From contig OY821786.1 in NCBI GenBank assembly GCA_963682175.1, forward strand, positions 27,674,501-27,738,500: a stretch of 64,000 bases of DNA, read 5' to 3'. The notes beneath the pieces are model-generated. The model made no database searches, was not told the origin of the DNA, and worked only from the letters and a program-made list of their open reading frames with translations. Position 1 is the first letter of the stretch. Every line of letters begins with the position of its first letter. Origin of the DNA: Triglochin maritima. Its lineage: Eukaryota > Streptophyta > Magnoliopsida > Alismatales > Juncaginaceae. Positions 41,736-55,249 of the stretch are shown here, in pieces. Both the position numbers and the translations under genes were made by a program.

Positions 41736-43319
41736 ACTACCCCACACCTAACTTTTGCTAGTCCCGAGCAAAACAAAGAAGGGAAAAAGCATACGAAAAA
41801 CAAGAAATCCTAACTCACTTTCGTAGGAATCACGGTTGAACTTAGCACGTGCAACAAGCCGTTAAACCTCCTTGTCGCCAAGGAGGAGTGTTGTCTCCTG
41901 AGGGTTTTCAGCGGATATACCCACAAAATCCGAACAAAGATGCATTACTCAATCTAGCTACACGACTCGTTGGCTCATTTTGTCGATCATGGGACGCGGT
42001 AATACTACGGGCCGACTCTATATATGTAATCAGTCTACACACCTAGCCTAATAAATCATTCGTGAAAGTTAATTAAGGACTTAAGTGCAAGACATGGACA
42101 ACATCAACATCCTCAAGTGATACAAAGTGTAAAGACCATTAAGGTTCTTATTTGCATTACCTTATTTTTTGGTTTTTGTTTCTTTTCTTATTTTTTTCTT
42201 CTTTTCTTTTTATTAGATGGAGCTACATTCTCCCAGGGTCAGGTTTCGTGCATCATTACCTATGAGGACTTACACTATCACGTACACCTTTCCCCAAATC
42301 TCCACATAGGGCAATCCCTACCACCCGTGTAACGAGAGTTCGGTCAGCGCATCCCAAGTCAGATGACTCGAAAGCACCAGGCACAAAGTCCCATCAGACC
42401 TACTTTCCTGAGTGATAGGAGCCGTGCGAGAAGAGAGAACACCTACTCACTTATTTCTTATCTACACATGAACCAAAACCTCTACACTTAATGTCTCACA
42501 ACAAGATTTAAAGGGTCCTTGACTACAACAAACTTCCTTAAATTAACATACACGAATTATTGACTGACTAGGTTTGGGATTGACTTCTTTAATTATTTGA
42601 GCACTGAAACCCTATGATTACTCACCCCGGAGGGAAAACTGAGGTGCATCCTAACGACTCGATAAGACCTAAAGCCAGTAAACTAGATATCCTAATACAT
42701 CAAGTTCAAGACAATTTTGGGAGCTTTCTTTTTACTTTGCCTCTCAACGGTTTTGCACATGCCAAACACACGCAAAAACCACAAAACATTTTCTTTCGCA
42801 AAAACATGAAGATTTTGAAAGAAATGCGAAAATTTTAAAGCATTAGGCAAGCAAAAGAAGACAAGTCACCCAAGGATCATGGCAAGAAGATATATCGATA
42901 TTAAATGCAGCACACTAACATGACCCTATCAATACACACAAACGAAAACAAAATCAAAGGAGGAGACTCAACTATGTACACACGTAAAACACCCCCCACA
43001 CGTACTTCATGCATTGTCCTCAATGAATGTGAGCATGAAACTACATGGATTTATGCATGAAAAAGAAAAGATCTCACCAATGTGAAGTACAACAGGAAGT
43101 TCATGGTTATGTTGATGGACACAAACCCGAATTCCCTCAAAACTTGTGAGATGCTAAAGAAGGGATACAAATACGTGAAAGAAATGGGGCCCAAGTACAC
43201 AAGGGTTGGGGCCCACAACGATCAATGCTCGCTCATGGAGTCTTTTATTACTCGTTTTTTTATTTTTTTTATTTTGTACAACATATATACATCAACAAAG
43301 ATATTCTCATAATCATTGG
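41736..43319 (-). other. A2 3' noncoding block
   Basis: This region is colinear with 7061-8626 of A1. The polypurine tract is at 41736-41752 (complement), the hairpin at 41867-41886 is perfect, and the internal G-run is at about 42984-43004. T-rich tracts occur at 42165-42225 and 43250-43280. No gene is seen. Confidence 0.75.
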
Positions 43320-46091
43320 TCAAGGAACATCAAATGAAAACATCGAGTTATGAGGACCAGAGACTTGCTGAGATGGGCAAACTTCACTGCTACTCTGAGG
43401 TGTCATGAGGGGTGAAAAGTCAAAGCTGAAAGGCTCGAACCCCTCATGATATTGGTTCGGTGTAGGCAACATGAAAGATTGAAGTTGTATTGCCTCGCTA
43501 GGGTTTAGTTGCTCATTGAACAAAACCCTCCAACCAATAGGTGGGTGCATCGGAATGAGTTCCTCAAGCTCATTCGATGGATGTAGCAGACCTGCATCAC
43601 TAAGAATGGGGCTCTTCCCCAAGTCATCCAACAAGGACCTCCCACCATCATTTAGATAATCAAGCATAAGCTCGGTCGTAGGTGGGTCCTTGTCGGAGTC
43701 AATCTCAAGCTCAAAGGGCTCAATAGCCCTAGGACACGGGGTGATGACACTTTCTGGAATGCACATATGCTGAGGTGTGTCCCCCTCACTAATGATCTCC
43801 ACTGAATCATGCAACGAACACTCCCTTTGGACATTCATGTTTGATGCCAGCTCACTCTGTTGCATTGCAAAGACAGGCAATGAGTTTTCGCTGGGCCCAC
43901 AAACATTCTCAATGGGTTGAATTGGTGTTAGGGGTGTTCGTTGATTTACGGTGCTTTGTCTAATTGGCGGATGAAATTGAGATTTAAAGGTTGGTCCATG
44001 GGCTCCTGTTGCCTACCAGAGTTGAACACATGAAACTCGGCACTTATGTTACCGAATGAGAGCTTCATGAGACCATTTCTACAATTAATTAAGGCATTGG
44101 AGGTTGCCAGAAATTGTCTACCCAAAATCAAAGGTATTTGAGAGTGGGTGTGCGCAACAGGATTGGTATCGAGGACAACAAAATCGACAGGAAATATAAA
44201 ATCTCCAACTTTGATAAGCACGCCCTCGATAATCCCCTTTGGAATACGAATGGATCTATCCGCCAATTGGAGGGTGATCTTAGTTGGTTTCAATTCTCCC
44301 CAGTTCAACTGTTGATAACAGAAAATAGGAGGAGGTTGACCGCCGATCCTAAATAAAGCAATACATTACTCATGCTAGTGTCCCCTATCGTACACTGAAT
44401 AGTAAGACACCCAGGGTCCTTGTATTTTGTGTAGGTGGGATTGGACAAAAGTGAGCTTACATTTGTAGCCAAGAATGCTTTCTTAGGAACATTGGTCTTC
44501 CTCTTGGTTGTGCAGAGATTCTTCAACACTTTGGCATATTGAGGTATTTGTTGGATGACATCCAACAATGGGATGTTAACCTTCACTTGGTTAAACACCC
44601 CTAACATCTTATCCATTGTTTCACTCTGGTTTTTGGTTAACCTACTAGAATAGGGAGCTTTTCGCAGGTAGGTTTTCTACGGTGCCTGAGAAGGAGGCGT
44701 TCGTGTATTACCCTCACCCTCAGCCTCTTCTTCACCACCATTCCCACTGAGGGGCTGCATTGATGGTGGTGGTGGCAAGGAAATGTGATTGTCAATCTGC
44801 TTTCCATTCCTTAAGGTTACAATGGCATTGACATGGTGAACAAGTTCCTCTACATGGTTCACTTGCCGCCCCCGAGGTACCACATTCTCATTTTGCATGT
44901 GTTGTTGTTGGTACATGCGGGGGTTAGCCTCAGGCTGGGTAGACAGAGACCCTCTCTCTCTTTCATGTACAGACTGAGCCAATTGGCCCATCTGAAGCTC
45001 AAGAGATTTGATGGTCTGCTGATTTGAAGTGAGAACTTGACTTGTGGTTGACCTACATGACCTATCCTACCACATGAATGACAGGGAACTGGACCAGATA
45101 TAGACACATGAGGTGCACCTTGTTGGTTTTGGAGCTCAATCAAATCCATACGGCGCATTAAGGCCGTCATGCGTACCTCGGTGGCCGTAGTGGTATCGAC
45201 AGCAAATGCGGCCCCCGATCTAGTCGAGTTTTCATTCGCGATCCTCGCTCCTATGCTGGATGATGCAGGTGGTTCCCTTACACTCTCCCATTGCATGGTA
45301 TTATCAGCGAGGTCTTCTAGGAAAGCTCATGCCTCCCTTTCATCCTTTCCTAAGAACTCTACTTGACACATGGACTCAAGCAGCATTCGGAAAAGGATGT
45401 GAAGACCCTCGTAGACAATCTGACAAAGGCGCAACAACTCGATGCCATGGTGAGGGCATGAGGATAGTAGCTCCTTGAATCTCTTTAAATATGCATGAAA
45501 TATTTGGGTCTCAAGTTGATAGAACGAATTGATTTCGTTCCTCAATTTTTGAGTCTGATGATTTGGAAAGTACTGTTTGAGAAATGCAGATTGAAATTCA
45601 TCCCAAGTCCTAAAGGCATTCTCCTGGTGGTTGTACAACCACTTCTTGGCATCATCCTTTAGTGCAAAAGGGACTAGCCTAACATGGATGGAGTTAGTGC
45701 TAAGTTGTTGAAGCTTGAACATAGCACAGATCTCCTCAAATTCCCTGAGAAAGATATAGGGGTCACCCTTCCCAGTGAAGTGAGGGAGCATGGAAATAAA
45801 CTGAGGCTTAACCTCAAAGTGGTTCCCATTTTCCTCTGGCAATACGATGCATGAGGGTAGAGCGGTACGACTCGGGTAGCGTAGATCACGTAGAGGTATG
45901 GGAGCCACAACAGGAAGCACAAGTGGAACAAGTGGGTCCAGCAACTGCTCCTCCTCGCGGAAATGAGCAGCCATTGAACCCGGACTATGTGCGACACTAG
46001 AGGAGGGAGGTGTCGAGAAATCGACTACCGAAGCAGGGTTGACGACACGCCTCGTCAAACGACCACTCTCGTCTCGTGCCCACGAAAGCAT
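43320..46091 (-). pseudogene. A2 gag-protease, broken
   Basis: The start is the ATG at 46091 (MLSWARDESG). The gag core is intact until a stop after GKDEREA near 45328, where A1 has Trp. The frame then runs through AAFAVDTTTATE and CHSCGRIGHV. About 335 bp is deleted at ~45050, removing sequence between knuckle and coiled coil. The frame matches gag across LAQSVHERERGSL, unlike A1. Protease has YLGSAVN where A1 has DLGSAVN (44353-44355), so the catalytic Asp is lost. Further frame breaks occur near 44300 and 43950. The C-terminal IGWRVLFNEQ region is retained to the stop at 43320. Confidence 0.87.
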
Positions 46092-47189
46092 GCACAAAGG
46101 TGCACACACAAACTAAAACTTTTTTTTCTTTCAAAATAAAGAGTGTGCGTAGAGGAGAAGACGGAGGGACACAGAAGAGAGAGAAGACTCGGGAGAGAAG
46201 CGAAGAAGTCCTTATGCTACGGCGGGTGGGTACAGGTAGAAGCACACAAGCAAACAAGGCTCAAACAGTCCTAAGGTCGTTATAGGTCCTTACAGCTAGA
46301 CGACGCCTAACTGCGAGGTCACACGACCTCAACACGCCTCACCTCCCTACGACGAGGACCACAAAGCCCAGCAAGTGAGTCAAGATCCAGAGATCTCGTC
46401 TCTCCTACTATCGACAGAGTGGGCAATGCCGATCAGGCCATGACGGTTGGGACCGGATCACTCTCCTAATGCGCCCGAAATCCTTAGGGCCAATGTCTAC
46501 TTGATTTTAAATTTAGGCTCTTGATTAGTGTGGTTTTCGGGGCGAAGGAAAGGGTGTTGAAATCCCCCACCTTATCTTATATGGGACAGCCCCTCCTTAG
46601 TAGCATTTTGGAGTCTTAATCTAACAATCAACTCTCCAAACAAACGGTCAACTCACACTTGTTTCAATGCACTTCCTACTAACTAATGCATGTTCATACG
46701 AAATGCATGAACAAGAGTAGAAGGTGCGTACCTCACGCCAGCACTCAGCAACTGAAAATAAAGCTAAAATAAAAGACAATCTACGTGCCCAAGTCGAGCA
46801 CATGATGCATGACCTAAACAAGAAATAATGCCTAATCTTTTGCTTTGGGTTTTAATGTCCAAGTTGCTTAAAGGGAGATTGATTATTGATCTGGGAACAA
46901 ACTATAAGTCAAAACATGCCAAATCGAGTCCCAGATCACTATATCAGATAATACAACAAGCCAAAGAAAAAACGAAGGTAACATAGCTCACTAGACCGCC
47001 AATTGGCGGTCTCAGGCCGCTGATTGGCGGTCCAAGAAGCTTTGTTCCGCTCAAAATTTCTCCTGGTTCTTTCCCTTTAGCCTCAGAGCCTCCTAAAACA
47101 AAGAAAACTACAAAACATAAATTAAATCCACTTGAATCATTCAAACTAGAGTCTGGACTGGCACCTCACCGGCAACAGCGCCAAAAACT
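46092..47189 (-). other. A2 leader with primer binding site
   Basis: The leader is colinear with A1. The primer site at 47166-47183 reads TGGCGCTGTTGCCGGTGA (two mismatches to the C1 site). The perfect palindrome AGACCGCCAATTGGCGGTCT is at 46993-47012, with a second dyad directly after it. Confidence 0.83.
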
Positions 47190-48594
47190 TGTTGAATGTT
47201 TTAATTAAACCGTAAGTGCACGGCGTCGGTGAAGACGTGGAAAATACGGGTCGTCCACAGGGAAGTGAGCAGCCTCTTGTTTGTCAAAAATCAAGTGGCA
47301 AAAATGGGAGAAGAAATGTTATTATGCAAACCTACGCTACACTAGACTACGAAGTAACCAATGCACAAGCAAACAACAAACGATGAATTAAAACTTAACT
47401 AAGAACGAAATAAGTGTGTTGGAAATCAGAAATGGAAAACCCCAAAGGGGTGGAGTGTGTGCACACATGTAAAAAGATGGTGAAGAATGCATTCTATAGG
47501 CACAAATGTAGGTAGTGTTTTCATGCATAGGAAGTGTCTAAAGGTTATGGCAAAACCTATCAATCCATTCACTAACCTAGTTGATTAACATTCATATACA
47601 CAAGATGGTTATTTCAGAACCTAAACAAGCATGTAAGGTGTCTAAGATGTGTGGCAAAACCCATGAAGTGTAGTATTCTACTCTAACAAGCAAGCATACA
47701 TTCACATTTATCAACTCAATCAAAATATAAAGCGTTCATATCCATTCTTTAATGCATGTATGAACATCATCTCCACCCCCAAAGGGGGATGGATCTACTC
47801 ACTACACATTACTCTAACAATTAAACTAAAGAAGAAAAGAAACATTCTAACTACTTTAGCCTAGAATCAAAGAAATAAAACTAAGTTAAGCATGCATAAA
47901 GAAACACCATAAGAACAAAACAATGGAAAAATTATTTTATTAGATGACTCACATTGAAGGTAGCATTCTTCTCCACCTTGAGATTTTGCTCCAAGGCTTA
48001 CTCCAAGTAGAGAGAATGCCACCAAGCAATGGGTCATTACAATAGAAGGTGAAGAGTTCTATTCATAGCCATAGAAAAAGGTAATCCGGGACAATCCCCC
48101 CGTATGAGACTAAACCAATACTAGAAATAGAATAAACACACTCTAATACATGTGCCCGCCAAGTCATAGCGTATCCGGAGAGATCCGGACCACCAATTAG
48201 CGGTCCCAGACCGCCAATTCGCGGTCCATCGGTTTTGGATCCATCTGTAATTTGTTGTGGGCTTTTCTGGATGTCTTTGTCGGTCTTTGATGCATATACT
48301 TTGTTTATTGGAGCTCCGACCTGAATCTAATTGCCAAAATACGCCCCATGATGGTGTGGAGTTTTCTGTTTTGCCCTTTGGTCCATTGGTCTTACGTTCA
48401 GGTCATTCTCCCTTGCATCTTAGTCCACAGGTCTCACAATTCAGTCCCTTTTCCCTGCTTTGGGTCCTATTATGCTTCATCTCTTCAAACCTATTTATTT
48501 CTGAAATTCAAACATAAAACTTGTCACGTAGCATTGTTTAGTTGAAAGATAATGGATATAAGATACAAATATAAGCATGAAATGATGTCAATCA
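47190..48594 (-). repeat. A2 5' LTR
   Basis: The LTR runs from TGTTGAATG to TGTCAATCA on the plus strand, 1405 bp. Dyads lie near 48188-48226. The TATA region near 48058 is changed (ctattcatag). Its right end abuts LINE2. Confidence 0.87.
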
Positions 48595-50150
48595 CTCGCC
48601 AAGCTTCGGTTGAGATGCATGAGGTTGAGGAGGCACCTCCACACCTCCTTAGTGTATGGGAATTTCCAGAAAAGGTGCTCCATGTCCTCCTCTTTGTCTT
48701 CAAAAAGCATGCAATTTGGGTCGAGCTTTGTGCCTCACTTTATCATTCACCTCTTTGTGAGTAAACGCCCCTTCAATGCTCTCCAAGCCGTGAGTGCATG
48801 CTTCGGGACTGCAAACTTATGCCATACCATGCCAGCCCAAGGTACTTTCCTGCCCGGTTCCCTCACCCAACTCCACACTTCCTTCATCCCAAGTGCAGCA
48901 CCCATTCCATTGGGTCGTGTTGGCCTATCCGTGCCTCCATGTATACGAACTTGGTTTATCCTCAAGCAAACTTCTTCCATCTTGTTGGATCGTGGGGGAG
49001 GGAGATTCCACATCCCCTCTCTTATGAAATATGATACCTTAACGTCCCAACATACCCCCATCTCGTAATGAAGCTGGTCACCCCAGCTCTCGCACTGAAA
49101 AGGTTCGCCACACCATGGATATTGGAAGAACCGTATCTCTTCCCCATTGCCCACCTCATACTGGACGTGTCTTCTAGAAATATCTCAGACTCATAGTAGC
49201 CCTCACCATGCCCATGAGGAGGTAGGTGGTGGTCTTGCAGGCCAAATGGAACAGTTCCTTAAGTACTTCCGCCGGACACACTTAACCCATAGTGAGTTGT
49301 TGTCCGCCACCGCAAGCCAAAACAACCGGAGAAGGCCCACATCACTCCACTCTGTTAGTGTTTTTAGTCCGAAGCCTCCCTCGTCCTTTGGTGTGCATAC
49401 ATCTTTCCATGCTACCATGACCTACTTCTTCTCCCCTCCCCAAATAAAATGACACATAATGTTGTCCAATTCATCTAAGTTGCTTCTTCGTAAAAGAAAA
49501 GCCGAAGTCCAATAAATGCTGAAGGAAGTAAGAACGCTTCGTACTAGTTCCACTCGCCCAACTATGGATGAGAGTTTTTGTTGCCAAGTTGAGAGGCATG
49601 CCTTGAGCTTGTTGATCAGCGATACACAATGGGTTCGCCCCATCCTCCTGGAGAAGAGTGGCAGCCCAAGGTACACCACCGGAAAAGCCTAGCGCTCCAT
49701 CCCAAGGTGTGCTTCAATCCATGCGCCATGCATAACATCTCCCCCCATGAAAACCAGACTCTTCGAAGCATTAAATTTCGAACCCGAGCTTGCTGTGAAT
49801 TCCTCTAGGATAGTTCTAATGGCTCGAGCATTTTCTTTGGTAGCCCTTGCGAAGAGTAGGACGTCGTCAGCAAACAAGAGATGTGACACGATGACATCTC
49901 CTCATGTTAATGGCTCGACTTTCCTTTCCATGACCGCCATTTTCACCATTTCACTCAACACCTCCATGCACATTACAAACAAGTAGGGGGCTAAGGGATC
50001 ACCTTGTTGTAAACCATTTTGAGCTCGAAATGGCGTGGAGTTACCCCCATTCACTGTCACCACATACGATGCCTCCATATAAGCCAAAAGCAGCCATCTC
50101 CACTTATCCATGAAGGCAAATCTCTTCATTACATGATCAAGGAACTCCAC
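48595..50150 (-). pseudogene. LINE2 ORF2: reverse transcriptase and zf-RVT part
   Basis: On the minus strand it starts near 50150 at EFLDHVMKRF (RT). It continues with NGLQQGDPLAPYLF, the catalytic FADD in LLFADDVLLF, YLGLPLFSRR, GRVELVRSVLTSFSIYW, CHFIWGG, KDEGGFGLKTL and the zf-RVT region (MVWHKFAVPKHALTAWRALKG). It ends near EHLFWKFPYTKEVW next to A2. Several frameshifts break it. Everything upstream in RT, the endonuclease and ORF1 is absent (5' truncation). It keeps Trp where LINE1 has TGA at 14863. Confidence 0.88.
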
Positions 50151-50700
50151 ATATCATGCATATATTTGTGTCTTATATCCTTTATTTTTAGCCTAAACAA
50201 TGCTATGTAACGAGTTTTATGTTTATGTTTCAGGAATAAACATGTTTGAGAAGAAGAGACTCAAAAAGGACATAAAAGCAAGGAAAAGTACTAAGATGCA
50301 AGACTTATGGACTGAGATGCAATAGAGAAGGGCCCGGATGTAAAACTAAAAAACCAATGAGCAAATCAAGAAGCTCCACACCATCATGAGGAGTATTTGG
50401 CAATTAGATCCGGGTCTAAGCTCCAACAACCACTTCGGGTGCACCAAACATGAAGAAATCGATCCACAAAACTCTCCACCAAAGGACAACCCGATCAGCC
50501 CAACCCAAACCGCCAATTGGCTGTCCATTTGGATCCAAACCCGATAAGCCTCTGCCGGGTGGTGTATTAGTGCGTATTTAGTCCATTTATGATATGCGTT
50601 TAGTACCATACCGAGGGATTGTCCCGGGTTGCCTTTTTCTATGACTATGAAGTCCTAGTCTTCTGTCTCGAATCACTTTGAGTTTAATTGGTGAAATACT
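50151..50700 (+). repeat. E5 LTR, remainder (truncated)
   Basis: This resembles the C1 LTR 5' half: the cgagttttatgttta block (50208 on), the caccatcatgaggagta block, one dyad near 50509 (aaccgccaattggctgtcc) and a decayed USE region (agtaccataccgaggg). Similarity ends soon after about 50650. No internal element sequence accompanies it. Confidence 0.65.
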
Positions 50701-50986
50701 GATTTGATTCAAGTCATGTGTCACCATATTTTGCACTTCACAATCAGGTCCCTCCGGGTTTGCACTTGGGTCCTTCCTGATTTGTGATCCAGTCCTTATG
50801 CATTACAAATAGGACGAGAACCTTCCAAATCAGTCCACACGTGTTACACTTAGGTCCTTTTTGCTCATTTCCTCTTCTTTATTACCTAACTTCTGAAACA
50901 CTACGGACAACAACTCGAGTAGGACAATATTGGGGTAAAATAAAGGATATATAGCATGAATATGATGCATGATATGCTATTAATCA
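50701..50986 (-). repeat. E6 3' LTR, 5' fragment
   Basis: The reverse complement starts TGATTAATAGCATATCATGC, an E3-type LTR start, and runs for about 290 bases before meeting E5. It borders the polypurine tract of E6 at 50987 (complement of gtgtgggggtatt). Confidence 0.75.
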
Positions 50987-52570
50987 AATACCCCCACACT
51001 TACCCTTTGCTAGTCCCGAGCAAAACAAAGAAATAGAAAAATGAAGGAAAGTGAAACATGCGCACAAAAAGGAAAATCCTAACTCACTTTCGTAGGAATC
51101 AAAGTTGCACTTAGCAGTACACCAAACCGTTAAACCCCATTGTCGCCGAGGAGGAGGACTGGTGTCTCCTGAGGGTTTTCAGCGGATATACCCACAAAAT
51201 CGAACATTGATGCATTAATCAACCTAGAAACTCGATGGACTCATTTTGTCGATCATTGGACAGGATAATACTACCGACCGACTCGATATATGTAACCAGT
51301 CCACACACCTAGCCTAATGAATCATTCGTGCAAGTTAATTAAGGGCTTAAGTGAAAGACATGGACAACCTTAACATCCTCAAGTATTACAAAGTGTAAAG
51401 TCCATTAAGATTCTTATTTGCATTACTTTCTTTTTTTCTTTTGTATTTTTTTCATTTTATTTTTATCTAGTTGGTATTTGATTCTCCCAGGGTCAGGTTT
51501 CATGCATCACTGCCTATGAGGACTTACACTATCACGTACACCTTTCCCCACATCTCCACATAGGGCCATCCCTACCACCCGTGTAACGGGAGTTCGGTCG
51601 GTGCATCCCAAGTCAGATGACACGAAAACACCATGCACTAAGTCCCCTCGGACCTAATTTCCCGAGTGGTAGGAGCCGTGCGAGAAGAGAGAACACCTAC
51701 TCACTAATTTCTTATCTACACATGAACCAAACCCCTACACCTATGGTTTCACAAAAAGAGTTTAAGGGTCCCTTAATACAACAAACTTCCTTATATTAAC
51801 AGACACGAATTATTCAACTCACTAGGTTCAGGGTGGACTTCTTAGTTTATTTTAGTAATGAAACCCTATGATTACTCGCCCACCGAGGGAAAACCGGGGT
51901 GCATCCTAACGACTCGATAAGGCCTAAAGTCGGTAAACTAGATATCGTAATGCATCAAGTTCAAGACAATTTTAGGAGCTTCCTTTTTTACTTTGCCTCT
52001 CAACGGTTTTGCACATGCTACGCACATGCAAAACCCTCAAAACATTTTCTTTCGCAAACACATGAAGTTTTTTGAAAGAAATGAAAATTTTAAATCCCTA
52101 GGGAAGCAAAAGAAGACAAGTCACCCAAGGATCATAGCAAGAATATATATATATCGATATTAAATGCAACACACTAACATGACCCTAACAATGCACACAA
52201 AAGAAAACAAAAGGAAAACAACTTGACTATGTACACACGTAAAATACCCCCCACACTTCATGCATTGTGCTCAATGAATGCAAACATGATACTACATGGA
52301 GTTAGGCATGAAAAAGAAAAGATGTCACCAACGTAAAGCACAAAGGGAAGTTCGTGGTTATGTTTATGGACACAAATTCAAATTCCACTTAAAACCTGTG
52401 AAATACTAAGGAAGGACGACAAATACGTGAAAGAAATAGGGCCCAAATACGCAAGGGTTGGGGCCCACAATAATCAATGCTCACTCATGGAGTCTTTTGT
52501 CTTTTTTTTCTTTCTTTCTTCTTTTTTTTGTTTTTTTTCAAATTTAACTTTGTACAAACATGAAATCTCA
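50987..52570 (-). other. E6 3' noncoding block
   Basis: This is colinear with the 3' blocks of A1, A2 and C1 although E6 is a pol-bearing element. The polypurine tract is at 50987-51004, a degenerate hairpin at 51137-51156 and the internal G-run at 52241-52258. T-rich tracts occur at 51425-51475 and 52500-52545. No env-like ORF is visible. Confidence 0.75.
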
Positions 52571-55249
52571 ACCATTCATGCAGGAACATGGATGGTTGAG
52601 TGCGAGAGAGGTTCGTGAAGGAACATGACCTCCTCGACTCCAACTGTTACCCCCTCCAAGTAAGGTTTCAAGCATTGTCCATTAACTTTGAACACGTCCC
52701 CATTCCCTGGGTTCAAGATTTCAACCGCACCATGAGGAAATACGGTTTGCACAACAAAAGGGCCAGACCAGTGACTGCGGAGCTTACCCGGAAATAGATG
52801 ATTCGGGAATTGTAGAGCAACACCTTCTGCCTTGCCGCAAACACCTTTCGCATAATCATGCGATCGTGAAACATCTTGGGTCGGTACTTATGAATTTTGG
52901 CATTTTCATACACATCATTGCGTAGCTCTTCCAATTCCACAATGTCGAGTTTACGTTGCACCTCTGCTTGATCAAGATCCATATTCAGGTTCTTGATTAT
53001 CGAGAAAGCACAATGCTCAAGCTCGACGGGTAGGTGGCACACCTTGCCGTACACTACCCGATAAAGGGACATACCCAAATTGGTCTTATCTGCGGTGCAG
53101 AAAGCCCATAATGTGTCATTCAACTTAGTCGACCAATCCTTCCTCGAGGAATTAGTAGACACAACTCAAGTATTTGCTTTAATTAACGGCTAGAGACTTC
53201 GACCTGCCCACTAGTTTGCGAATGATATGGGGTCGCAAGCTTGTGTGTGATCGAATATTTCCTCAAAAGCGCTTCAAAGGAGCGATTGCAGAAGTGGGTA
53301 CCCCTTTCGCTGATTATGGTACAAGGAGTACCAAATCGTGCAAAAATGTCCTTTAAGAATTTGGTGACCACCTTGTTGCCATTGGTCTTTGTGGGGATAG
53401 CCTCAACCCGCTTAGACTGCTAGTCAACCGTCCCAAGAATGTAAACATTCCCGAACAAATTTGGGAAAGGACCTATAAAGTCCCACACATCGAAGATGTC
53501 CAAAGCAAGGGCATTTTGCAGAGGCATCATATCATGTCGACTAATCCTGCCGAGGCGCTGACACCTATCACATTGCCTACGAAATTCGTAAGCATCTTTG
53601 AAAAGAGAAGGCCCGTAGAATCAAGATTTGAGCACCTAGGCGGAAATTTTATTTGCTCCAAAGTGTCCTCCACATTCCTCAGAGTGGCAAAATTGGAGAA
53701 CACTTTGGAACTCGTTATTTGGGACGCATTGCCTGAAAATTTGGTAAGAGCAGTATTTGAATAGGTAGGGGTCATCCCACTGAAAGAATCTGAAGATATA
53801 TCTAATTTTGGTTTGGTCAGATTTTGACAAACCCACAAGAAGTTGCTCGGTCACCAGGTAGTTCAAGATGTCGACAAACCAAGGGTTATCTTCGATCGTG
53901 AACAACTGCTCGTCAGGAAATTTGTCATTGATAATTTGGTCTTGTGGGTTGGGTCGTCTCAAGATGAGACAGGTGGTCCGCTACAACATTTTCACACCTT
54001 TTTTGTCCCGAATATCGAGATCAAATTCTTGTAACAACAAATCCATCTCAAGAGTCGAGATTTGGCATCTTTCTTCGCCATGAGGTGCTTGATGGTTGTG
54101 TGATTAGACTAGATAACCACGTGGGAGCCAATCAAGTATGACCAAAATTTCTCCAAAGCGATTATGATCGCTAAGAATTCTTTCTTGGTAAAATTGTAGT
54201 TCAATTGGGCATCATTTAGTGTTATGCTGGCATAGTAGATCACATGAGGCAATTTGTCCAATCATTGTCCAAACACTGCTCCCACAGCGAAGTCAGATGC
54301 ATCACACATTAACTCAAAGGGTTCAATCCACTCCGGTCAATCTTTAGCCAACAAGATGGTGAGAGGTCGAGCAATTTTAATAAAATCCTGAATGAACCAC
54401 CGATAGAATCCTGCATGCCCCAAAAAGGCACGGATATCCTTCACATTACGTGGCGGTGGGAGATTAGCAATAAGACCCACTTTGGTGGAATCGACCTCAA
54501 TTCCCCTACTTGAGACCACATATCCAAGTACAATTTCTCGCTTCACCATGAAGTGACATTTCTCCCAATTGAGAGAGAGGTTCTTCTCACGGCACGGCTT
54601 GAGGACAAGGCTCAAGTGATGAAGACACTCATCGAAGGAAGTGCCAAATATGGAAAAGTCGTCCATGAAAATCTCAAGGAAACACTCTACCATATCGGAG
54701 AAGATGCTGATCATACACCTGTGAAACATTGCCGACGCATTACATAACCCAAAGGACATGCGAGACGGTAGGCAAACGTGCCAAAGGGACATGTAAATAT
54801 GGTTTTCTCTTGATCCTCGGGGGCGATCGGAATTTGGTTGTCACCGGAGTATCCATCAAGAAAACAATAATACTCATGTACGACCAACCTTTCCAACATC
54901 TGATCAATGAATGGCAACGAGAAATAATCTTTCCGCATTGCCGCATTGAGCTTGCGATAATCAACGCAAACTCGCCAGCTGGTTTGTGGGCGTGTTGGGA
55001 TAAGCTCATTATGCTCATTCTCAACAACCGTCACGCGTGACTTCTTGGGAACCACATGGACATGACTCACCCACAAACTATCAGAGATAGGATAGATTAT
55101 ACCATGATCCAAGCACGTAAGAACCTCCTTTAGAATGACTTCTTTCAGTACATGATTCAATCTTCGTTGTGGGTCCCGACGGGGTCTTGAATTCTCTTCC
55201 ATGTGGATCCGATGCTAGACAATACCAGGGCTAATTCCGTTGATGTCCT
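52571..55249 (-). pseudogene. E6 Athila-like pol: RT, RNase H, integrase
   Basis: RT starts near 55202 (MEENSRPRRDPQRRLNHVL), with RKLNAAMRKDYFSLPFIDQM, FLDGYSGDNQIP, and FMDD at 54655-54666 in a second frame. RNase H shows FELMCDASDFAVGAVF near 54262-54313. The integrase zinc region has CHSEECGGHFG (53690s). The core reads IISERGTHF, with Glu for the catalytic Asp (53306-53308), then GQVEVSSR containing the expected Glu. The C-terminal part (LYRVVYGKVCHLPVELEH, ELRNDVYENAKIHK) ends near 52713. Several frameshifts and stops mean it cannot be active. Confidence 0.9.

Larger units (their letters stand above)
40376..48594 (-). mobile_element. A2: pol-less gag-protease element, older copy
   Basis: This is the same structure as A1. 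The 3' LTR is 40376-41735 (its outer ~40 bp missing), the 3' noncoding block 41736-43319, gag-protease 43320-46091, the leader 46092-47189 and the 5' LTR 47190-48594. gag-protease carries stops, frameshifts and a ~335-bp internal deletion. No pol is present. The right flank is ctcgc; the left flank reads ctctc followed by extra sequence, so the duplication cannot be stated cleanly. Confidence 0.87.
39901..50150 (-). mobile_element. LINE2: 5'-truncated L1-type LINE, split by A2
   Basis: LINE2 runs from the poly(A) end at 39901 to its 5' truncation inside RT near 50150, with A2 removed about 2 kb. The flanks atattattcat and atatcatgcat agree at 9 of 11 bases, an acceptable aged target duplication within E5. 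It is related to LINE1 but is clearly a different copy. Confidence 0.75.

Noticed and set aside
39901..50150. LINE2 as the missing part of LINE1
   Set aside because: LINE2 overlaps LINE1 in RT and zf-RVT with clear sequence differences, is on the other strand and has its own poly(A) end and flanks.
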